NCBI GenBank assembly: GCA_964357255.1
Contig: CAYHKQ010000072.1
Span: 1 to 11,393 of the forward strand
Source of the DNA: JBBTIS01 sp038059855
GTDB lineage: Bacteria > Elusimicrobiota > Elusimicrobia > JACQPE01
Direction of reading: 5' to 3'
DNA length: 11,393 bases
The notes below the pieces were generated by a model that saw only the letters and a program-made list of their open reading frames with translations, did no database searches and had not been told where the DNA came from. Positions within the stretch are counted from its first letter, which is position 1. Each line of letters starts with the position of its first letter. Below are positions 5,662 through 11,393 of this stretch, in pieces. The translations under genes were made by a program, and so were the position numbers.

Positions 5662-6388
5662 TGTTCCTTTAAAAATTCAGCGTTTTGATCCCGACAAAGA
5701 CGCTAAACCCTATTGGCAACGATACACCGCCAAGGCCGAACCCACGGACCGGATGCTTGACGCCCTGATCTACGTTAAAGAACGATTGGACGGCACGCTC
5801 ACTTTCCGCCGAAGTTGCGCCCACGGAGTCTGCGGTTCGGATGGAATGATGATCAACGGCCGTAATCATCTGGCCTGCACGGTGCTGGTCCAAAAATTTC
5901 TTCCGGCCGCTCGGCCATCCAAGCCCATCGAGATCGCCCCCTTAAAAGGCTTCAAAGTGATCAAGGACCTTGTGGTGGACATGGAAGGATTCTTCGACAA
6001 ATACCGAAAAATGAAACCTTTTCTCGTGGCCGGCGCCGCGCCGGCCGACGGCCGCGAACGCCGCCAAAGTCCAAAAGAGCTAGAAAAATTTGAAGATACG
6101 ACCAAATGCATTCTCTGCGCCTCTTGCACCACATCCTGCCCCACCTTCTGGATCAATCCGGATTACGCAGGGCCCCAGGCCGTGGTGGCGGCCCACCGAT
6201 TTTTGATGGATTCAAGAGACGAAATCAGCGCAGAACGCCTGGCCTTAATCGGGGATACGGATGGAGTTTTCCGTTGCCGCACCGTGGGCAACTGCATCGA
6301 GGCCTGCCCTCGCGGCATCAATATATTAAAAGCCATTGCGGAAGTCCGCAAACTCCTGGTAAAAAATAGAGTGGGTCTTAAAGTTTAA
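5651..6388 (+). CDS. sdhB: Succinate dehydrogenase iron-sulfur subunit
   Basis: A 245-residue subunit that carries electrons from SdhA flavin to the quinone. The [2Fe-2S] site is Cys56, Cys61, Asp64 and Cys76 in SCAHGVCGSD...LAC; Asp instead of the third Cys is a known natural variant. The [4Fe-4S] site is Cys153, 156, 159 with Cys163 in CILCASCTTSCP. The [3Fe-4S] side has Cys209, 215 and 219 in CRTVGNCIEACPRGI. All ligands are present, so a working electron chain is expected. The start ATG 5651 is preceded by GGGAGG (5638-5643) at good spacing and lies within the end of the membrane-protein gene. The linker between domains contains a perfect GC-rich palindrome (6028-6046) without any obvious length change. 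Confidence 0.95.
   Translation: MIIDVPLKIQRFDPDKDAKPYWQRYTAKAEPTDRMLDALIYVKERLDGTLTFRRSCAHGVCGSDGMMINGRNHLACTVLVQKFLPAARPSKPIEIAPLKGFKVIKDLVVDMEGFFDKYRKMKPFLVAGAAPADGRERRQSPKELEKFEDTTKCILCASCTTSCPTFWINPDYAGPQAVVAAHRFLMDSRDEISAERLALIGDTDGVFRCRTVGNCIEACPRGINILKAIAEVRKLLVKNRVGLKV
6028..6046. repeat. Perfect 19-base GC palindrome within sdhB
   Basis: Nine-base arms ggccggcgc (6028-6036) and gcgccggcc (6038-6046) flank a single central base. The codons read V-A-G-A-A-P-A-D, between the two iron-sulfur domains of SdhB. It could form a 7-bp stem with a 5-base loop in mRNA. The 10-mer gcgccggccg recurs in the GC-rich insert of the amidase gene at 7099-7108. Alanine/glycine codon bias in GC-rich DNA may be explanation enough. 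Confidence 0.4.
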
Positions 6389-6394
6389 AGGAGG
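6388..6394 (+). promoter_or_regulatory. Shine-Dalgarno that supports the TTG start of the amidase
   Basis: AAGGAGG lies directly at the end of the sdhB stop codon and eight bases before TTG 6403. No ATG or GTG is positioned as well, so this site decides the start of the amidase and its signal peptide. Confidence 0.8.
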
Positions 6395-6402
6395 GGCGAG
6401 AG

Positions 6403-8052
6403 TTGGCTGTCCCGAGCAAGGCGTTATTGTTCGTCGTTGCGTGCGCGCTCAATCTGGAGGCGGCCCCGGCCCCGTTAGCCCTCGATCGCATCCCCTTCCG
6501 GGCCGAACTCTACCCTAAAAATAAATCCATTAATTTCTGGGCCTACCACCTCGGCGGCAAGAGCTATATCCCGATAAAAACATTAGCCAAAATCCTAAAC
6601 GCCAAGGTTCATCGCTACAGCGCGAGTTCCTCGGTCGTCTTAAGCCTGGACCTGCGAAAATCTATTGAAATTAAAGAAGGGCGCAAAACGATCAAGCTGG
6701 GAACAACGGCCCTGGCGCTCGTCAAACCCATCGCCGCCACGCCGGATCAAAAAGACCTGCTCATTCCCCTGGAATCCCTCCAGACGCCCGCCTTCGAGCG
6801 CTACACCGAATTCAAAATCGAAGAAGATGGAAATGCGCTGATCAAATTTTTTGAAATTGAACCGATCGAGCCGCCCAAAATATGGAACGTGAGCGAAGGG
6901 CTGAACATTGAATTTAGGCTTCCCTCCTCAAAACATTACGAAATCACCTACCATCCCGACTGGCCCTCGGCCCTGGTCAAGGCTGATCCTAAATGGAAAA
7001 TCCGAAACGCCAAAATCCCGGCGCTGGCTGTGCGATTCTCCTATTGCAAACTCGCCCCGCCTCGCGGCCGGCTCCCCGGCGGCAAGGCTCCCGCCGAGGC
7101 GCCGGCCGGGCGCTGGAGAGCGGCCGAGGACCCCAATGAAAAAGCCACGGTTTTCTATTTTCCCCTGGACCCACGGGTCTCGGTCGGCGACATCGAAGCC
7201 AAAGAAGAATCCTGGCCTAGCCGTCGCTTAAAAATCCAAATCATGCGGCAGGATCCCGATCCCCCCGCCATCCACGCTCCAGAAAAAATTGCGGCCTCCG
7301 GCTCCAAGGCCGGTCCCAAACTCCGGCTTCACTTAAAAAACAGTATCTCCTCCCCCCTCACCGCTCCCGTCAAAAGGCCGCCCCCCCTCACTAAGAGCCG
7401 TCCGATCATTCTCATTGACCCCGGCCATGGCGGCCGCGACTCCGGCACCATCAGCGCCACCGGCGTTCAAGAAAAAAGCATTAACCTTATCCTGGCCTCC
7501 AAACTGCAAAAACACCTCAAAATGCTCCTGCCCTCGGCCCAAATCTTCTTGTCACGACATAAAGACTTGACGCTCAACTTGGAAAGCCGAGCGCAACTCA
7601 CCCGGAAAAAAAACCCCAACGTTTTTATCTCTATTCATGCCAACTCCGCGCGCTCCGCCACTAAGAGCGGCTATGAAATCTACATCCCGGCCTCCGTAAC
7701 CTGGGACTCCTGGGCTTCAGAGCAGGTGGTCCGCGAAAATCGCTTAAAAGGCGTTATCGTGGACCAAAAAACAGTACCGTTGCGCCATGTCATCCGCCAA
7801 TCCGCGCGCTTAGCTCGCGCCATCGAGGAAGCGCTTCACCGCCAGGTCCACCGCAAAATCCCAAGCCGAGGAATTTCAAAAGGAGACTTTTATGTTCTTC
7901 GAGAAACCGGCGTCCCCGCCGTGCTGATTGAAACCGCCTTTTTGACCCACAAAAACGATTTAAAATTAATCCAAAACTCCGCCTTTCAAGACACCGTCGC
8001 CCGCTCCATCGCCCAAGGCGTAGCCCTGTATTTCCGGGAGAAGCCCAACTGA
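6403..8052 (+). CDS. Exported N-acetylmuramoyl-L-alanine amidase (Amidase_3 family)
   Basis: A 549-residue periplasmic enzyme that cuts the amide bond between MurNAc and the stem peptide, with a role in cell separation or wall turnover. The N-terminus (SKALLFVVACALNLEA) looks like a signal peptide ending near residue 20-24. Residues about 30-150 resemble a copper-amine-oxidase-N-like or similar beta domain (GGKSYIPIKTLAKIL), and 155-290 resemble an AMIN-type targeting domain, both judged by pattern only. A Pro/Lys-rich linker leads to the C-terminal catalytic domain (from about 334): zinc ligands His342 (DPGHGG), Glu357 (QEKSIN), His412 (SIHANS) and catalytic Glu510 (VLIETAF) are all present. 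Residues about 219-243 are a GC-rich Pro/Gly/Ala/Arg insert that interrupts the AMIN-like region. The start is TTG 6403, set by a strong Shine-Dalgarno. It lies 14 bases after sdhB and 40 before murI. Confidence 0.9.
   Translation: MAVPSKALLFVVACALNLEAAPAPLALDRIPFRAELYPKNKSINFWAYHLGGKSYIPIKTLAKILNAKVHRYSASSSVVLSLDLRKSIEIKEGRKTIKLGTTALALVKPIAATPDQKDLLIPLESLQTPAFERYTEFKIEEDGNALIKFFEIEPIEPPKIWNVSEGLNIEFRLPSSKHYEITYHPDWPSALVKADPKWKIRNAKIPALAVRFSYCKLAPPRGRLPGGKAPAEAPAGRWRAAEDPNEKATVFYFPLDPRVSVGDIEAKEESWPSRRLKIQIMRQDPDPPAIHAPEKIAASGSKAGPKLRLHLKNSISSPLTAPVKRPPPLTKSRPIILIDPGHGGRDSGTISATGVQEKSINLILASKLQKHLKMLLPSAQIFLSRHKDLTLNLESRAQLTRKKNPNVFISIHANSARSATKSGYEIYIPASVTWDSWASEQVVRENRLKGVIVDQKTVPLRHVIRQSARLARAIEEALHRQVHRKIPSRGISKGDFYVLRETGVPAVLIETAFLTHKNDLKLIQNSAFQDTVARSIAQGVALYFREKPN
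7057..7130. repeat. GC-rich, partly palindromic in-frame insert in the amidase gene
   Basis: A block of about 74 bases is markedly more GC-rich than the flanking gene and encodes a Pro/Gly/Ala/Arg-rich low-complexity peptide between VRFSYCKLA and DPNEKATVFYFP, which look like adjoining beta strands. cctcg (7060-7064) can pair with cgagg (7125-7129), and the flanking gccg (7067-7070) with cggc (7121-7124), so the ends are inverted repeats; ccggccg/cggccgg occur inside. The frame stays open. This resembles in-frame palindromic elements known from Rickettsia, but that comparison is inference from a single copy. Confidence 0.45.
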
Positions 8053-8092
8053 TCCGGGATTGCGCAGTTGGTTCGTCCCCGCACAGTTTTTA

Positions 8093-8935
8093 ATGAAAAC
8101 TAAAAACCTTCCCATCGGAGTTTTTGATTCAGGCGTCGGCGGGCTGACGGTGCTGGATGCCTTGTTGAAGGCCCTGCCCAGGGAACGCTTTGTTTATTTC
8201 GGCGACACGGCGCGCGTGCCTTATGGGAACAAATCGCCCGCCGTTGTTTTGCAATACTCGCGCGAAATTGCGCGTTATCTGCTTCATGCAAGTCCCTCCA
8301 TTGATGATTTAGAGACAGGCCGCCGGATTAAAATGCTGATCGTGGCCTGCAATACGGCGAGCGCGTTGGCCGCGCCCCGGCTCCAAAAAGAATTGCCTAT
8401 TCCCATAATAGGAGTAGTGGAGGCGGGGGCGGCGCAAGCGGCGCGCCTGGCGCCACGGGGGACCATTGCGGTGATCGCCACCAAGTCCACCATCGCCAGC
8501 TCGATTTACAGCGAGTATTTAAAGCGCCTGGCCCCCAAAGCTAAAATCCTCACCCAAGCCTGCCCCTTATTCGTGCCCTTAGTGGAAGAAGGTTGGGTTG
8601 ACCATCCGGTGACGGAGCAGGTGGCCAGAATCTATTTAGAAAATATCCTCAAGCAAAAGCCGGACGTTCTAATTTTAGGTTGCACCCATTACCCGATTCT
8701 TCAAGCAGCCATCGCCCGGGCGATCCCGGCTAAGACCAAGGTCGTGGATTCCTCCGGCGCCGTGGCTCGCCAAGTTCAAGAGAAATTGCGCAAACTCAAA
8801 ATCGCGCAATCCATCCGCCCCCTAACTCCCCGAGCCGGCTTTTACGTGACGGACGACCCCGAAGGATTTCGCCGTGCCGCCAAAATTTTCCTGCGCCGCG
8901 CCTTGCCGGGACCGGTCAAGCTCGTGAGGCTATAA
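8093..8935 (+). CDS. murI: Glutamate racemase
   Basis: A 280-residue cytoplasmic enzyme making D-glutamate for peptidoglycan. Signatures are PIGVFDSGVGGLTV (residues 7-20), YFGDTARVPYG (35-45), ACNTASA with catalytic Cys86, VVEAGA, LVEEGW and GCTHYP with the second catalytic Cys197 followed by His199. The length is close to the usual 260-285. ATG 8093 is preferred over an in-frame TTG at 8060 because family proteins begin a few residues before the PIGVFDSG strand; no clear Shine-Dalgarno is seen for either. A loop at residues 65-79 (HASPSIDDLETGRR) is slightly longer than usual. It follows the amidase by 40 bases, so the two wall genes are probably cotranscribed. Its TAA stop shares a base with the likely ATA start of queC. 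Confidence 0.93.
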   Translation: MKTKNLPIGVFDSGVGGLTVLDALLKALPRERFVYFGDTARVPYGNKSPAVVLQYSREIARYLLHASPSIDDLETGRRIKMLIVACNTASALAAPRLQKELPIPIIGVVEAGAAQAARLAPRGTIAVIATKSTIASSIYSEYLKRLAPKAKILTQACPLFVPLVEEGWVDHPVTEQVARIYLENILKQKPDVLILGCTHYPILQAAIARAIPAKTKVVDSSGAVARQVQEKLRKLKIAQSIRPLTPRAGFYVTDDPEGFRRAAKIFLRRALPGPVKLVRL

Positions 8936-8937
8936 TA
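8924..8937 (+). promoter_or_regulatory. Coupling site TAATA with upstream GTGAGG, deciding the queC start
   Basis: The murI stop TAA (8933-8935) shares its last base with ATA 8935-8937, the same geometry as the common TAATG stop/start overlap. GTGAGG (8924-8929) lies five bases upstream and can serve as the ribosome site. No ATG, GTG, TTG or CTG occurs in the queC frame from 8821 to 8967. Confidence 0.5.
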
Positions 8938-9606
8938 AAAGTAGCGATTGTTCTTCTATCAGGCGGCATGGATTCGGCCACGGCCCTTTATTGGGCCAAG
9001 GCTAAAGGCTATGACTGCCATTGCTTAGTTTTTGATTATGGCCAACGCCACCGCAAAGAAATTGCCTCGGCCAAGGCCGTAGCCAAGGCCGCGGGCTTCA
9101 CCTGGCAAATCATCGCCATCAGGCTCGGATGGGATGGCGGCTCCTCGCTCTTGGACGAATCGCAAAAACTTCCCTCCCATCCTTTAAAACAAATCGGCCG
9201 CAAGGGAATCCCCTGCACCTACGTTCCGGGCAGAAATACCCTATTTTTGGCCTATGCGATTTCAGCGGCGGATGCCCTGGGGGCCGAAGCCATTGTAGCG
9301 GGTCCCAATGCGCTTGATTACTCCGGTTACCCGGATTGCCGCCCAGCCTTCTATCGCGCCATGCGCCAAGCGGCGCGACTGGGCACCAAGCGCGGCTCTG
9401 AAGGCCAATCGCTCGACATTTTAACCCCCCTCATCCACTTATCCAAAGCCCAAATCGCCAAGCTGGGTCAAAAGCTCGGCGTACCCTGGCGCCTCACCTG
9501 GTCGTGCTATGCGGGGGCGCGACGGCCTTGCGAGTATTGCGACTCCTGCAAACTGCGCGCTAAAGGTTTTCAAGAAGCCGGGCTGAAGGATTCCTTGTTG
9601 AGATGA
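8935..9606 (+). CDS. queC: 7-cyano-7-deazaguanine synthase, with a probable ATA start
   Basis: QueC converts 7-carboxy-7-deazaguanine to preQ0 with ATP and ammonia, in queuosine biosynthesis. The PP-loop SGGMDS (residues 9-14 from ATA 8935) binds ATP; family residues also include DYGQRH, GIPCTYVPGRNTLFLAYA, the GPNALDYSGYPDCRPAF stretch and the zinc site Cys191, Cys199, Cys202 and Cys205 in CYAGARRPCEYCDSC. The ATG at 8968 would start in the middle of the ATP-binding loop and remove the first strand, so it cannot be the natural start. The preceding codons (K-V-A-I-V-L-L-S) match the family N-terminus exactly and place the initiator at ATA 8935. Alternatives are ATA 8932, ATT 8947 or a sequence error for ATG. 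The 223-residue length is typical. The stop overlaps queE (ATGA). Confidence 0.9.
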   Translation: MKVAIVLLSGGMDSATALYWAKAKGYDCHCLVFDYGQRHRKEIASAKAVAKAAGFTWQIIAIRLGWDGGSSLLDESQKLPSHPLKQIGRKGIPCTYVPGRNTLFLAYAISAADALGAEAIVAGPNALDYSGYPDCRPAFYRAMRQAARLGTKRGSEGQSLDILTPLIHLSKAQIAKLGQKLGVPWRLTWSCYAGARRPCEYCDSCKLRAKGFQEAGLKDSLLR

Positions 9607-10361
9607 AAACAGCCCGGATTTTTAAAATTTTTTTCTCCCTTCAAGGCGAAGGCCCGCTCCTGGGAACCCCCATGATTTTTGTCCGATTCCGCGGTTGCAA
9701 CCTGCGCTGTATTTGGTGCGACGAGCCGGACGCCTTGGCAATGGATTCTGGAATCGAAATGTCCCTTGAAAAAACCTTAAACGAAATTATTCGTCTTTCC
9801 CCTCAACAACCGCCAAGCGCCAACCAACAGCTTCCCCCCTGGGTCAGCCTGACTGGCGGCGAACCGTTGCTTCAATTCACTTTTATCAAAGAGCTGGCTC
9901 CGGAACTCAAGAAGCGCGGTTTCAACATTCTTCTCGAGACCAACGGCGCCTTGCCCGAAGCCCTCGAGGCCGTGGCCCCCTGGATGGACTTAATTTCCAT
10001 GGACATCAAGCTCCCCTCGGCCCATCCCTTTAACGATAAAGAAACGCCGGAAAACCGGCCGTCCTTAACCCGATGGATGCTCGAAACTCACGAGCGATTT
10101 CTTTCGCAAGCCCCGGAAAAATCCTATGCCAAAATTGTGGTGACTCAAAAAACGACTTCAGAGGAACTGCTTAACGCCTTTGGCCTTCTTAGTCGCCATC
10201 CCTCCACCCGCCTTGTCGTCCTGCAACCGGCCACGCCCAGAGACGGCATCGAGCCCCCCGATCACGATCAACTCGACCGGTTTCATCGCCTCGCCTGGGA
10301 TCATCTTCCTCATCCGATTCGACTCATGCCCCAACACCATCCATACTGGAAGCTTCCCTAA
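9603..10361 (+). CDS. queE: 7-carboxy-7-deazaguanine synthase (radical SAM)
   Basis: A 252-residue radical SAM enzyme that rearranges 6-carboxytetrahydropterin to 7-carboxy-7-deazaguanine, the substrate of QueC. Seen directly: F-S-L-Q-G-E-G at 11-17, the iron-sulfur motif Cys32-NLR-Cys36-IW-Cys39, the GGEP SAM motif in SLTGGEPLLQ and the later LLETNGA and SMDIKLPS segments. The CxxxCxxC spacing is standard for this family. The C-terminal RLVVLQPATP and RLMPQHHPYWKLP segments also fit QueE. Coupled to queC by ATGA, so the two consecutive enzymes are made together. queD and folE are not in the window, and queF or other queuosine genes are also absent; they may be elsewhere. The stop TAA is at 10359-10361. 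Confidence 0.93.
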   Translation: MKTARIFKIFFSLQGEGPLLGTPMIFVRFRGCNLRCIWCDEPDALAMDSGIEMSLEKTLNEIIRLSPQQPPSANQQLPPWVSLTGGEPLLQFTFIKELAPELKKRGFNILLETNGALPEALEAVAPWMDLISMDIKLPSAHPFNDKETPENRPSLTRWMLETHERFLSQAPEKSYAKIVVTQKTTSEELLNAFGLLSRHPSTRLVVLQPATPRDGIEPPDHDQLDRFHRLAWDHLPHPIRLMPQHHPYWKLP

Positions 10362-10407
10362 GGGCCCTTGCCATTTTTTATACGTGGCACAACGAGGCGG
10401 AATTTTT

Positions 10408-11307
10408 CTAATTGGTAGCAACCAGTCTGTAATTCTGGAAGAGATGCTGGGCAATGGGATTAAAGAGTTGTCTTTTTTTGGCGATCAGCCAAATTGTTTT
10501 CGTGGCGACGGCGCGTATTTTGCTGAGGTATTGCAACTTTCCCTCCTTAACGTCCTGGGTAACCGTGAAGGGGCTAAAGGGCGCGGCGCCGATCCCGCCT
10601 AAAGCTAAACGTCTTAAAAGCTCTACATCCTGAATCTCGGCTATCACGCGCGGTTCTACTTTGTGGTGGCTTAAGAAAAGCCGCACTTCGCTGCCCATGG
10701 GACTTGTGTGGCTTGGCAATAGAAGGGGGATTTTAGCCAGATCATGGGGAAACCTTTTAACTTTACGCGCCAAGGCAGGCGCTGCCGCAAAGAAAATCGG
10801 AGACTTCCCAATTTCTTCTTTAAGGTAATCATCTGCCTTCTCTATGGGGACATCGATATTGGAAAGAACAAGATCAACAACACAACTATCTAGTTCCCCT
10901 AGCATGTTGGCAAGAGAACCTTCATGAGCGGTAACTACGGTATTTTTGTGGAATAGATAAATCTCCTTAAGGAGTTTTTCGGCCACTTGCTTTGAAACCT
11001 GGTCTACGATTCCAAGCTGGATTCTTAGCGTTCTTTTAGCCGGCCGATCTTTCAGAGCATCGAGCATCTCTTGGGTGACGCCAAAAATGGTGTTGGCATA
11101 ATCTAAGACAAGGTGGCCTCCTTCTGTCAAAATGAGCTTTCTTTTCTGCCGCTCAAAGAGTTTCCTGCCCAGGAATTTTTCGAGCTGGATGATCTGGCCG
11201 CTTACCGTTGGCTGGGCAAGGTAAAGCTTCTCGCAGGCTTTGGTGACGCTCCCCTCTTTGGCCACAACCCAGAAGTAATAGAGATGGTGGTGGTTGACTA
11301 ATATCAT
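10408..11307 (-). CDS. LysR-family transcriptional regulator, NhaR-like
   Basis: A 299-residue DNA-binding regulator with an N-terminal winged helix-turn-helix (about 18-37, GSVTKACEKLYLAQPTVSGQ, followed by LEKFLGRKLFERQKRKLILTEGG) and a C-terminal two-lobe effector domain (about 95-290). The opening NHHHLYYFWVVAKEGS strongly resembles NhaR (YHHLYYFW..A.EGS), the activator of the Na+/H+ antiporter gene nhaA in E. coli, and related regulators; the effector (Na+/H+ or otherwise) cannot be inferred here. It converges with queE, leaving 46 bases between them, and the upstream side is an AT-rich divergent region with a likely promoter for a gene beyond the window. The start ATG 11305-11307 has no obvious Shine-Dalgarno. 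Base composition is more AT-rich than in the operon. Confidence 0.88.
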   Translation of the reverse strand: MILVNHHHLYYFWVVAKEGSVTKACEKLYLAQPTVSGQIIQLEKFLGRKLFERQKRKLILTEGGHLVLDYANTIFGVTQEMLDALKDRPAKRTLRIQLGIVDQVSKQVAEKLLKEIYLFHKNTVVTAHEGSLANMLGELDSCVVDLVLSNIDVPIEKADDYLKEEIGKSPIFFAAAPALARKVKRFPHDLAKIPLLLPSHTSPMGSEVRLFLSHHKVEPRVIAEIQDVELLRRLALGGIGAAPFSPFTVTQDVKEGKLQYLSKIRAVATKTIWLIAKKRQLFNPIAQHLFQNYRLVATN

Positions 11308-11328
11308 CGTAATAAACGATTGTTATTA

Positions 11329-11356
11329 TTGAAAGTATCTATTTTACAAATATATT
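11329..11356 (+). promoter_or_regulatory. Divergent sigma-70-type promoter leading out of the window
   Basis: TTGAAA (11329-11334) and TATATT (11351-11356) are 16 bases apart, in the AT-rich gap upstream of the LysR gene and on the opposite strand. The arrangement of a LysR regulator facing a divergent promoter is the classic arrangement for LysR targets. The 17-base imperfect symmetry AATAA-N7-TTATT at 11311-11327, immediately upstream of the -35, is a possible operator. Confidence 0.45.
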
Positions 11357-11370
11357 CGTTGGAGCTACAA
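11341..11370 (-). promoter_or_regulatory. Possible lysR promoter overlapping the divergent promoter
   Basis: Read on the minus strand, TTGTAG (at 11365-11370) is followed after 18 bases by TAAAAT (at 11341-11346). Both elements are reasonable but imperfect, and the site overlaps the plus-strand promoter, which would allow mutual exclusion and autoregulation. Low certainty because AT-rich DNA gives such matches by chance. Confidence 0.3.
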
Positions 11371-11377
11371 TTGCACC

Positions 11378-11393
11378 ATGGGTCCCAGAAAAT
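11378..11393 (+). CDS. Possible first codons of a divergent gene cut by the window edge
   Basis: ATG 11378 opens a frame reading M-G-P-R-K to the edge, 21 bases after the -10 of the divergent promoter. A GGAG at 11361-11364 is rather far away (13 bases) for a ribosome site. Too little sequence remains to identify the product, and it could be chance. Confidence 0.25.

Noticed and set aside
8060..8092. TTG 8060 as the murI start.
   Set aside because: It adds 11 residues not expected in glutamate racemases and has no ribosome site; ATG 8093 gives the family N-terminus.
10360..10379. Palindrome AAGGGCCCTT followed by a T-run after queE, as a terminator.
   Set aside because: The palindrome has no loop, so only about three base pairs can form in RNA; not a convincing intrinsic terminator.
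10405..10438. tRNA-like stretch: AATTGGTAGCA (D-loop-like) followed by a 4-bp stem with the loop CTGTAAT, giving an apparent GTA (Tyr) anticodon.
   Set aside because: No T-arm GTTCGA motif follows and no matching acceptor stem exists; the bases encode the natural C-terminus of the LysR protein.
10180..10602. 140-codon plus-strand frame across the end of queE and the end of lysR.
   Set aside because: It is out of frame with queE and antisense to a well-supported LysR gene; no motif or ribosome site.

Overview
The window reads as one long, tightly packed forward-strand gene run (about 1166-10361) from a Gram-negative-type bacterium. It is flanked on the left by a lineage-specific lipoprotein gene and on the right by a reverse-strand LysR regulator. 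The respiratory succinate dehydrogenase, the lipoprotein signal peptide, the exported cell-wall amidase and the clear Shine-Dalgarno sites (for example at 1793 and 6388) support a bacterium with an envelope and respiration. No RNA gene or housekeeping phylogenetic marker is present. The mixture of genes suggests an uncultivated phylum of the Elusimicrobiota/Omnitrophota/Nitrospirota kind, but that is only an impression.

Left flank (1-1165): the 3' end of an unidentified reading frame that may be a transposase remnant, then a secreted lipoprotein of unknown function. The lipoprotein frame runs on through a strong hairpin and a 71-bp imperfect palindrome. This flank is visibly richer in A+T than the central operon.

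Central run, first half (1166-6388): a lipoate/octanoate ligase-like protein, a stand-alone Lrp/AsnC ligand-binding (RAM) domain, then sdhC, sdhD and sdhA. Next come an ATP:cob(I)alamin adenosyltransferase and an uncharacterised multi-pass membrane protein, and only then sdhB. Several genes overlap by ATGA, which suggests translational coupling. A possible common theme is TCA-cycle/propionate metabolism plus cofactor supply: lipoate for 2-oxoacid dehydrogenases, adenosylcobalamin for methylmalonyl-CoA mutase, and succinate dehydrogenase as the downstream consumer of succinate. This is inference from neighbourhood.

Central run, second half (6403-10361): an exported N-acetylmuramoyl-L-alanine amidase with a GC-rich in-frame insert, glutamate racemase (both peptidoglycan genes), then queC and queE for the 7-deazaguanine precursor of queuosine. 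queC has no ordinary start codon at the position the family requires. An ATA codon overlapping the murI stop (TAATA) is the best candidate.

Right flank (10362-11393): a LysR-type regulator resembling NhaR on the reverse strand, and an AT-rich divergent promoter region facing out of the window. No intergenic stretch exceeds 300 bases. I found no complete RNA gene, CRISPR array, intact insertion sequence or origin.
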